Origin: Gordonia soli NBRC 108243 | GTDB taxonomy: Bacteria > Actinomycetota > Actinomycetes > Mycobacteriales > Mycobacteriaceae | DNA: 64,000 nucleotides | NCBI RefSeq assembly: GCF_000334455.1 | Contig: NZ_BANX01000026.1 | Span: forward strand, 100,672-164,671 | Direction: 5' to 3' | Part shown: positions 57,676 to 64,000 of the stretch, in pieces | How the letters are laid out: each line of letters begins with the position of its first letter | How positions within the stretch are numbered: position 1 is the first letter of the stretch | Notes under the pieces: model-generated | The model's input: only the letters and a program-made list of their open reading frames with translations | What the model was told of the DNA's origin: nothing | Databases searched by the model: none | Program-made: the position numbers and the translations under genes

Positions 57676-60108
57676 CTACTTGCCGAAGCCGGCGTCGCGC
57701 AGGGCTTGTGCCATCGACCCCGTCGGCGCGGATTCGCGGCGGTCGCCACCCCGCCCACGGCCGTTGCCCTGCCGGTTGCCCTGCTGGGCGCCTCTGCCCT
57801 GCTGGGTGCGGTTGTTCTGGCCGCCCCGTCCCTGACCATCACGTGCCTGGGCTCCGCCGCGCGGCTGATCGGGACCTCGTCCACCGCCGGCTCCCGATGT
57901 CTTTGCAGCCGAGCCGGTCTGCGGATCGTCGTCGAGGCGCAGGCTCAAACTGATGCGCTGTCGTTCGACGTCGACTTCCATGACCTTGACCCGGACCACC
58001 TGCCCGGAACGGACCACCTCGTGTGGGTCCGAGACGAAGCGGTGGGCCATCGCCGACACGTGGACGAGTCCGTCCTGGTGGACGCCGACGTCGATGAATG
58101 CGCCGAAGGCCGCCACATTGGTGACCACTCCCTCGAGCACCATTCCGGGGCGGAGGTCGCCGACCTTCTCCACACCGGCGGCGAACGTGGCCGTCTCGAA
58201 GGCGGGGCGGGGATCACGCCCCGGCTTCTCGAGTTCGCCGATGATGTCGACGACGGTCGGCAGACCGAAGCGGTCGTCGGCGAACTCGGCGGGCCGCAGG
58301 GCGCGCAACGACTTCTCGTCGCCGATGAGTTGCGCGAGCTGGACGCCAGATCGATCGAGGATTCGGCGGACCACCGGATAGGACTCCGGATGAACACCGG
58401 ATGCGTCGAGCGGATCGTCTCCGTCGCGGATGCGGAGGAAGCCGGCGCAGAGCTCGAAGGCCTTGGGTCCGAGACGTGGGACATCGAGCAGCGCAGCTCG
58501 ACTGCGGAAGGCCCCGGCGCTGTCTCGATGGGCGACGATGGCCTCGGCGAGCGTCGGCGTCACGCCGGACACCCGCGACAACAGCGGCACCGAGGCAGTG
58601 TTGAGATCGACACCGACCGCGTTCACAGCATCCTCGACGACGCCGTCGAGGCTGCGCGCCAAGGTGCCGGGCGTGACGTCGTGCTGATACTGGCCGACCC
58701 CGATCGACTTGGGTTCGATCTTCACCAATTCGGCCAGGGGATCCTGGAGCCTGCGCGCGATGGAGACTGCGCCACGGAGTGAGACATCGAGCTCGGGCAG
58801 TTCCCGGGAGGCGTACTCGGACGCCGAATATACCGACGCGCCCGCCTCGCTGACCACGGCCTTCGCCGGCGGGGTGGCTCCTGCGGTACGGATGTCGGCG
58901 ACGAGTTCGGCTGCCAGCGAATCGGTCTCCCGTGACGCCGTGCCGTTGCCGATGGCGATCAGTTCGACGCCGTGCCGTGCCACGAGTGCGGCGAGGGTGG
59001 CCTTGGCGGTATCCCATTGCTTCTGCGGTTGATGCGGATATATGGCGCAGGTGTCGAGAACCTTGCCGGTTCCGTCGACCACGGCGACCTTGACGCCGGT
59101 CCGGAAGCCGGGGTCGAGACCGAGGGTGGTGCGATCCCCTGCGGGTGCAGCGAGCAGAAGGTCTTTCAGATTCTTCGCGAACACCGCGACGGCATCCTCT
59201 TCTGCCTTCTGTCGCAGCCGGATCCGAGCATCCACCGCTGCCGTGACGGCGAGTTTGACCCGCCACGCCCAACGCACGGTGCCCACCAACCATTGGGTGC
59301 CCGGCCCCGGATGCGACGCGTCGACGCCCAGGGTCGCGGCGATCATCGCGCGGTAGTGCTCTTCATCTCCCCCGTCGAAGGCGAGCGACAGGACTTCTTC
59401 CTTCTCGCCACGCAGGACGGCGAGCACGCGGTGTGACGGCATCGCGTCGAGCGGCTCGGAGAATTCGAAGTAGTCGCGGAACTTCTGTCCGGTGGGGCTG
59501 TTCGCGACCTGCTCCGAGCGCGGCGACGTCCGGATCTCGCCGTTGGTCCAGAACCGCTCACGAACCGCGCCGACGAGTTCGGCATCCTCTGCGGCCCGTT
59601 CGACCAGGATGTGCCGGGCGCCCTCGAGGGCGGCAGCGGCATCGGCGACCTGATCCGAGCGGAACTCCGCGGCAGTGGCCTCGGGGTCGAGCCCAGGATC
59701 GGCGAGCAGTCGGTCGGCGAGAGGTTCCAAGCCCGCCTCGCGCGCGATCTGTGCCTTGGTGCGCCGTTTGGGCTTGTAGGGCAGGTAGATGTCCTCGACT
59801 CGCGACTTGGTCTCCGCGGCGAGCAGCGCGGCGCGCAGATCGTCGGTGAGTTTGCCCTGCTCGTCGATGGACGCGATGACCGCGTCCCGACGCTCGTCGA
59901 GCTCGCGGAGGTACCGCAGGCGCTCGTCCAGGGTGCGCAGCTGGGCGTCGTCGAGGCTGCCGGTGACCTCCTTGCGGTAGCGCGCGACGAACGGCACGGT
60001 CGCGCCGTCGTCGAGGAGCCGGACGGTCGCGCTGACCTGGTTCTCCCCGACCCCGAGTTCCTCGGCGATGCGGGCGTTCACGGACTTGATCGGAGAGCTC
60101 GGATTCAC
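57676..60108 (-). CDS. tex: Tex, S1-domain RNA-binding transcription accessory protein
   Basis: An 810-aa Tex-family protein: N-terminal helical domain, YqgF-like RNase-H fold (TTLGLDPGFRTGVKVAVVDGTG), HhH region (GVDLNTASVPLLSRVSGVTPTLAEAI) and the C-terminal S1 domain (GMVLEGVVTNVAAFGAFIDVGVHQDGLVHVS). The tail after residue about 720 is rich in Gly, Arg and Gln with QGRGAQQGNRQGNGRGRGG repeats, probably RNA-binding. The GTG at 60106-60108 gives the conserved VNPSSPIKSVNARIAEEL start; a GTG three codons earlier is possible. Tex affects transcription and stress tolerance in other bacteria. Confidence 0.93.
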   Translation of the reverse strand: MNPSSPIKSVNARIAEELGVGENQVSATVRLLDDGATVPFVARYRKEVTGSLDDAQLRTLDERLRYLRELDERRDAVIASIDEQGKLTDDLRAALLAAETKSRVEDIYLPYKPKRRTKAQIAREAGLEPLADRLLADPGLDPEATAAEFRSDQVADAAAALEGARHILVERAAEDAELVGAVRERFWTNGEIRTSPRSEQVANSPTGQKFRDYFEFSEPLDAMPSHRVLAVLRGEKEEVLSLAFDGGDEEHYRAMIAATLGVDASHPGPGTQWLVGTVRWAWRVKLAVTAAVDARIRLRQKAEEDAVAVFAKNLKDLLLAAPAGDRTTLGLDPGFRTGVKVAVVDGTGKVLDTCAIYPHQPQKQWDTAKATLAALVARHGVELIAIGNGTASRETDSLAAELVADIRTAGATPPAKAVVSEAGASVYSASEYASRELPELDVSLRGAVSIARRLQDPLAELVKIEPKSIGVGQYQHDVTPGTLARSLDGVVEDAVNAVGVDLNTASVPLLSRVSGVTPTLAEAIVAHRDSAGAFRSRAALLDVPRLGPKAFELCAGFLRIRDGDDPLDASGVHPESYPVVRRILDRSGVQLAQLIGDEKSLRALRPAEFADDRFGLPTVVDIIGELEKPGRDPRPAFETATFAAGVEKVGDLRPGMVLEGVVTNVAAFGAFIDVGVHQDGLVHVSAMAHRFVSDPHEVVRSGQVVRVKVMEVDVERQRISLSLRLDDDPQTGSAAKTSGAGGGRGPDQPRGGAQARDGQGRGGQNNRTQQGRGAQQGNRQGNGRGRGGDRRESAPTGSMAQALRDAGFGK

Positions 60109-60176
60109 TCGGAGCACCCTACCCAAGCGTCGTGACAGCGCCCCCGCGCGGAGCCGTCGCGTGTCGCCTCGAGCCG

Positions 60177-61072
60177 TCAGGTCTGCGCGGATGCGAGGTG
60201 GTCGGTGATCGCTGTCTGCAGCGAGTCGGCGCCGGGCCCCAACCACGCCGACAGGTGGGTGCCGACGTCGACCGTCACGAGACGGGCACCGAGAACAGCG
60301 CCGACCGCGTGCTCACTCTGGTCGTACAGCACGTCGGCATCGGTACGCGCGTGGATGAGCAGAGTCGGTGCGCGGACATCGGCCAGGGGCAGCTCGAGGT
60401 CGGCGAACTGCCGGAAATCGTTCTCGAATCCGGCACGCCGAGCACCGGTCACGGTGTCGAACATCGCGACGGCGAATGCGGCTTGCTCATCGTCGGCCAC
60501 GATCTGAGCTGTCAGGTCTCGCGCCTGGGCGCGCGTCAGGTCCCCTCACCGGCCAGCGGTGTGGACATCGCGGTGGCGGGTGCACGCTCGGCGAAGGTCG
60601 TGGTCAGCCACCTACCCACACCCGTGAACAGCATCCTCTCCTCGACCAGCTCCAATCGTCCGCGTAGCGTGCCCGCCGGATCGAAGGAGGCGCTGACCGC
60701 TGCCACACCGACGACTGCGGTGACACGGCCCGGATATGCGGCTGCGAGCGTGTAACTGGCCGGCCCGCCGCCGGACCAGCACACGATCGAGTATCGGTCG
60801 ATCCCCAGGCCGGACATGATCTCTGCCGCCATCGTCGCCTGTGCCGACGGACCGGCGGACTCGGCCGAGAGCGGGGTGTTGCGATGGCCCGGGCGTGAGA
60901 TCGCAACAACCCGACGCGAACGGGTCAGGAAGTCCGACGTGAGTGCACCCTGGTCGCGGCCTCCGGGTGAACCATGGACGAAGAGCACTGCCGAGCCTCG
61001 TCCGCGGTCGGTGTACTCGACCGTCCCGAATGATGTCTCCGTGGTCTGCTCGCCGACGTCACCGGTCGACAC
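60177..61072 (-). pseudogene. Alpha/beta hydrolase interrupted by one frameshift
   Basis: Two overlapping pieces make one hydrolase. The N-terminal part (60536-61072) has FVHGSPGGRDQGAL, the oxyanion-region, and VCWSGGGPASYTLAAAYPG with the nucleophilic Ser in GxSxG. It ends at a TGA at 60536-60538. The C-terminal part (from about 60540 in the next frame down to 60177) has TLLIHARTDADVLYD with the Asp and VDVGTHLSAWLG with the His. A single shift near 60537-60545 would restore the frame, and all three catalytic residues survive, so the mutation is recent or a sequencing indel. The GTG at 61070-61072 has GAGGTGG upstream. It diverges from the monooxygenase. Confidence 0.8.
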
Positions 61073-61175
61073 GGCACCACCTCGGCAATCCGTTGGCGAT
61101 CCACACACTGTAGTCGCGCACGCACTGTCTCCCGGCCGTTTTCACCGACGCCGATCTCGCAGATCTCCGACGGTC

Positions 61176-61192
61176 GGACACGTTCAGTGTCC
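61176..61192. promoter_or_regulatory. Inverted repeat before the flavin monooxygenase
   Basis: GGACAC-gttca-GTGTCC lies 29 bp upstream of the monooxygenase ATG and 103 bp from the divergent hydrolase start, suitable for a repressor site; HxlR is the nearest candidate regulator. Confidence 0.4.
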
Positions 61193-61221
61193 ATACTCCT
61201 CCTGAGAGATAGGGGTCCTCC

Positions 61222-62847
61222 ATGACCGACATCGATGTACTCGTCGCCGGCGCCGGACCGATCGGATTGGCCGCGGCCGTCGAACTCCGTCGACGCGGGG
61301 TGCGGGTGCGCATCGTGGATCCACTTTCCGAACCGCCGCTCTACGCGAAAGCTGTTGGCGTGCAACCTCGCACGCTCGAAGTATTCGAGGGAATGGGGGT
61401 GCTCGGCGAGATCCTCGCGGCGGGCGTGGAGATGCGCGGGCAGGTCGTCTACGTCAACGGCGATGAGGTCTCGCGGATCGATCTCGTACTGCCCGAAGAG
61501 ATCCCGTTCCGCTTCTTGGCCATTCCCCAGTATGAAACCGAGCGGGTCCTGCGTGAACGGCTCGCCGAGCTCGACACGACGATCGAGCGCGGCATCGCGG
61601 TCTCGGGCTTCACGCACGACGACTCGGGAGTCACCGTGACCCTGACCGGTCACGACGATGCCGGCCGAGAATCCGAGGCCCAGGTACGCGCCGCGTACCT
61701 GATCGGCGCCGACGGAGCCCACAGCATCGTCCGCAAGACACTGGGTCTCACGTTCGAGGGCGGTGCGCTCGCCGATCAGTACATGCTCGGTGACGTCGAG
61801 GTCGACTGGTCTGTGCCCGCGGGCTACGGCGTGCGGTCGATGCACCGCGGCGAGAACGGGGTCGACGATCTGCTGGTGTGCATTCCCCTGCCCGGCCACG
61901 GTCGATACCGGATGTCGATGCTCGTGCCGCCCGACCTCTCGTCGGCGCCCGACGCCGGTGGCGACGGCATCACACACGGCTTCGAAGGTGCTTGCGCGCC
62001 AGAGCTCTCACACATCCAGGCCGTCCTCGATCGCCTCTCACCAGAACCCACCACGGCCCGCAACCTCCGATGGTCCTCGGTGTTCCGGATCAGCCATCGA
62101 ATCGTCGACGCGTACTCGCGCGGTCGGGTGTTCGTCGCAGGCGACGCCGCGCACATCCATCCGCCGACCGGCGCCCAGGGCATGAACACCGGAATCCAGG
62201 ACGCCCACAACCTCGCTTGGAAGATCGGGCTCGCGGTGGGCGGGTTCGCCGCCGAGGGGCTCCTGGACAGCTACGACGCCGAGCGTCGGCCGGTCGGCGA
62301 AGAGGTCGTCGGCCGAACGGTTCGCAGCGCGAAGGACGGCATCGGTGCCGACATCACCGACCCGACTCAGATCGTCCTCCGGGAGGCCCAACTGCTCATC
62401 GACTACACGGCCAGTCCGATCGTCTCTCCTGCGTCGGGTGACGGTGTGCAGCCGGGTCATCGGGCACCGGACGCCACCGGCCTACGACGCGATGTGGTCA
62501 ACGGCCCCACGCGGCTGTTCGCACACCTCGACCGACGGAGACACAGCGCGCTCGTCTACACCGACACCTCTGGTGCCGCCGAGATCAGCGTTCTGGAGTC
62601 GCTCGCGGAGCGGTTGCGGGATCTGATGCACGACCAGGTCCAGGTCCACCTCGTCGTCGCGGACGGCATCGATGTCGGTCAGACGACATTGTCGATCCTC
62701 CGTGACCAGGACGGCGAGTTCGCCAGATCGTATTCACCGCAGGGGAACTCGCTGTTCCTCATCCGCCCCGACGGGTACCTGGGACATCGCGGCACGACCG
62801 CCGACGCCCAGGCCGTCGAGGCGTACGTCCGAACCGTGTTCAGCTGA
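61222..62847 (+). CDS. FAD-dependent aromatic monooxygenase (PHBH/UbiH/TetX-like)
   Basis: A 541-aa class A flavoprotein monooxygenase. The N-terminal VAGAGPIGLAAAVELRRRG binds the FAD adenine, YLIGADGAHSIVRKTL is the DG-type FAD motif, and VFVAGDAAHIHPPTGAQGMNTGIQDAHNLAWKI is the GD motif that contacts ribitol. The C-terminal thioredoxin-like region is of the phenol or rifampicin hydroxylase type. It adds one oxygen to an aromatic or polyketide compound. The ATG at 61222 has AGGGG. It overlaps the convergent hxlR by eight bases. Regulation by HxlR with RidA nearby suggests a response to a xenobiotic or reactive compound. Confidence 0.88.
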   Translation: MTDIDVLVAGAGPIGLAAAVELRRRGVRVRIVDPLSEPPLYAKAVGVQPRTLEVFEGMGVLGEILAAGVEMRGQVVYVNGDEVSRIDLVLPEEIPFRFLAIPQYETERVLRERLAELDTTIERGIAVSGFTHDDSGVTVTLTGHDDAGRESEAQVRAAYLIGADGAHSIVRKTLGLTFEGGALADQYMLGDVEVDWSVPAGYGVRSMHRGENGVDDLLVCIPLPGHGRYRMSMLVPPDLSSAPDAGGDGITHGFEGACAPELSHIQAVLDRLSPEPTTARNLRWSSVFRISHRIVDAYSRGRVFVAGDAAHIHPPTGAQGMNTGIQDAHNLAWKIGLAVGGFAAEGLLDSYDAERRPVGEEVVGRTVRSAKDGIGADITDPTQIVLREAQLLIDYTASPIVSPASGDGVQPGHRAPDATGLRRDVVNGPTRLFAHLDRRRHSALVYTDTSGAAEISVLESLAERLRDLMHDQVQVHLVVADGIDVGQTTLSILRDQDGEFARSYSPQGNSLFLIRPDGYLGHRGTTADAQAVEAYVRTVFS

Positions 62848-63211
62848 CCGGGCGCACGGCGGTCGCTTCCGCCCGAACCTCTGCGTAACGACCGCGATAG
62901 AGCTCTCCCCAGCTCCGGAGGCCGATGAGCAACGGTTCCAGCGTGCGGCCGAGTTCGGTCAGCGAGTATTCGACCTTGGGTGGCACCTCCGGATACGCGG
63001 TTCGGAGCACGAGTCCGTCGTCCTCGAGTTCACGGAGTTGCCGGGTCAGCATCCGCGGGGTGACGGGCGGCAGGGCTCGATGGAGCTCACCGAAGCGATG
63101 GATTCCGTCGGCCAGATGATCGAGGATCATCAGCTTCCATTTACCACCGATGATCTCCACCGCGAGCTCCGTCGGACAGTTCTGTTCGGTCCGATCGACC
63201 TGATCGCGCAT
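62840..63211 (-). CDS. HxlR-family transcriptional regulator
   Basis: A 123-aa winged-helix regulator. CPTELAVEIIGGKWKLMILDHL with the N-terminal cysteine (Cys12), FGELHRALPPVTPRMLTRQLRELEDDGLV and PPKVEYSLTELGRTLEPL are the complete HxlR pattern. The conserved cysteine senses aldehydes, quinones or oxidants in relatives. The ATG at 63209-63211 has AGGAGG with good spacing; a GTG codon one earlier is too close to it. It diverges from ridA over an 87-bp region with two palindromes. Confidence 0.92.
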   Translation of the reverse strand: MRDQVDRTEQNCPTELAVEIIGGKWKLMILDHLADGIHRFGELHRALPPVTPRMLTRQLRELEDDGLVLRTAYPEVPPKVEYSLTELGRTLEPLLIGLRSWGELYRGRYAEVRAEATAVRPVS

Positions 63212-63226
63212 CACTGACCTCCTCGG

Positions 63227-63240
63227 TATCCGATCGGATA
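63227..63240. promoter_or_regulatory. Perfect 14-bp palindrome in the hxlR-ridA spacer
   Basis: TATCCGATCGGATA is a perfect palindrome 16 bp upstream of the hxlR start and probably an HxlR operator. Confidence 0.5.
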
Positions 63241-63264
63241 GTACTGGTCAACAAAGACCGTACT
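63240..63264. promoter_or_regulatory. Second inverted repeat in the hxlR-ridA spacer
   Basis: AGTACTGGTC-aacaaa-GACCGTACT has matched arms with one bulged base and partly overlaps the palindrome next to it. It could serve as a second operator for the ridA direction. Confidence 0.4.
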
Positions 63265-63298
63265 TGCCGAAACGTAGCTGCGGGTCGAGGGTGATCCC

Positions 63299-63706
63299 AT
63301 GACCGAGACGACGACTCCGTTCACCCAGATCGCCACCGCCCCCGATTGGTATGAGCCCTACGCCATCTCGCAAGCAATCGAGGTCGGCGGCCTGATCTTC
63401 GTGTCCGGCCAGGCCGGCATAGACGAGTCCGGCACCACCGTCGCCGGCGGATTCGAGGCCCAGGCACGACAGGCCTTCACGAACCTGCGCCTGGTGCTCG
63501 AAGCGGCCGGTTCCGATCTCGCGCACGTCGTGAAGGTCACCATCCTGGTCACCGACATCTCCGTGATCGACACGGTCATCAAACTGCGCCGGGAGTACTT
63601 CACCCACCCGTACCCCGCCGACACCATCGCGCAAATCGACGCCCTGGCCGCACCGGAGTGGGAGATAGAGATCGAGGCCATCGCGGTGGCGTCACCGACG
63701 GCATGA
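63299..63706 (+). CDS. RidA-family protein (YjgF/YER057c/UK114)
   Basis: A 135-aa trimeric-fold protein. The core SQAIEVGGLIFVSGQAGID, AFTNLRLVLEAAGSDLAHVVKVTILVTD and the C-terminal IEIEAIAVAS are typical. RidA enzymes hydrolyse reactive enamine/imine intermediates; this one lacks the exact arginine pattern I would need to call it a canonical RidA deaminase, so a more divergent Rid subgroup is possible. The ATG at 63299 has GAGGG. It is divergent from hxlR. Confidence 0.88.
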   Translation: MTETTTPFTQIATAPDWYEPYAISQAIEVGGLIFVSGQAGIDESGTTVAGGFEAQARQAFTNLRLVLEAAGSDLAHVVKVTILVTDISVIDTVIKLRREYFTHPYPADTIAQIDALAAPEWEIEIEAIAVASPTA

Positions 63707-64000
63707 CCAGTTGTCACCTCGCCTGATCGGGCGTCGAGCCCGGGATGGTCCGGTCATCCCGGTTTCGGTGGTACCGGCAGTCTCCTCGTCTGCTCGCGAG
63801 ACGTGCCGGCGCTTCGATATCCCACCGTCGATCGTGCGCTCTGATCCGTCGATCGTGCGCTCGAAATCGTTCATCGTGCGTTGCTGTGGCCGCGGATCGG
63901 CGAGACGTCCGGCGGCGAGTGCACGGTCGACGTTTTGGAGCGCACGGTCGACGTGGCCCGTCTCGGCCTCGCCTCGCATGCCGGTCATCCCGGTTTCGGT
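63692..64000 (-). CDS. Possible 3' end of a repetitive protein gene, open to the right edge
   Basis: A reading frame of about 100 codons running left from the right edge, made of repeats: TETGMTG at both ends, HVDRALQNVDRALAAG and FERTIDGSERTIDGG. It overlaps the ridA 3' end by 15 bp on the other strand. It could be the tail of a larger low-complexity protein, or a chance open frame on a repetitive region; nothing identifies it. Confidence 0.2.
   Translation of the reverse strand, partial: TETGMTGMRGEAETGHVDRALQNVDRALAAGRLADPRPQQRTMNDFERTIDGSERTIDGGISKRRHVSRADEETAGTTETGMTGPSRARRPIRRGDNWSCRR
63740..63762 (+). terminator. Probable terminator after ridA
   Basis: CCGGGAT and ATCCCGG form a 7-bp stem with a 9-base loop, followed by TTTC, 34 bases after the ridA stop. 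Confidence 0.45.
63750..64000. repeat. 20-bp direct repeat at the right edge
   Basis: CCGGTCATCCCGGTTTCGGT occurs at 63750-63769 and again at 63981-64000, 231 bp apart (77 codons). Between them, GTCGATCGTGCGCTC and GCACGGTCGACGT are also repeated. The second copy is cut by the window edge, so the array may continue. Confidence 0.75.

Overview
The window is high-GC DNA with dense genes, strong G/C bias at third codon positions, frequent GTG starts, many 1-4 base gene overlaps and several promoters that appear to give leaderless mRNAs. Gene content and order point to a mycolic-acid actinobacterium of the Mycobacteriales, most likely Gordonia or a close relative. From memory, positions 9755-38365 follow the Mycobacterium tuberculosis order Rv1854c back to Rv1821: ndh, ureDGFCBA, thioesterase, blaI/blaR, gnd, guaB1, two CNNM proteins, glcB, gcvP, the MerR/DUF151/MerR set, garA, gcvH, pgsA2, secA2. 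I saw no tRNA, rRNA, CRISPR array, insertion sequence or prophage.

Region by region. 1-8295: recC-recB-recD on the minus strand with ATGA overlaps; recD is cut by the left edge and carries a 36-bp tandem repeat. 8341-9631: a hot-dog thioesterase and a GNAT acetyltransferase, divergent. 9755-15876: type II NADH dehydrogenase, then the complete urease operon running towards it. 16061-18163: a thioesterase diverging from a BlaI/BlaR-type pair across a spacer with a DtxR/IdeR-like iron box and a 14-bp-arm hairpin. 18261-24547: 6-phosphogluconate dehydrogenase, GuaB1, two CNNM membrane proteins and a conserved unknown protein. 24743-28258: malate synthase G and a membrane-anchored solute-binding protein. 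28319-38365: glycine decarboxylase with a tandem glycine riboswitch, the ResR/DUF151/FtsR/GarA regulatory cluster, GcvH, a phosphatidyltransferase and SecA2 with an unusual charged insertion.

38625-48432 is mixed: two convergent membrane proteins of unknown function, PPK2, a pyruvyl-transferase-like protein, DUF503, a Mug-type DNA glycosylase, VOC, histidine phosphatase, a BBE-like flavoprotein, an SRPBCC protein and a NYN-like protein. 48470-52869 is the most system-like accessory unit: thiM, an NtaA/SnaA/DszA-type FMN monooxygenase, a rhodanese, a GntR regulator and a probable azoreductase/flavin oxidoreductase, with an inverted repeat upstream that suits GntR control. It may handle a sulfur-containing heterocycle such as a thiazole.

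53066-64000: an M23 metallopeptidase gene broken by at least five frameshifts, a secreted DUF4185 protein, pyruvate oxidase-like PoxB, the RNA-binding protein Tex, a frameshifted alpha/beta hydrolase, and a flavin monooxygenase / HxlR / RidA cluster with palindromic operators. The right edge holds a repetitive, incomplete reading frame. Family names are from motif recognition; no database search was run.
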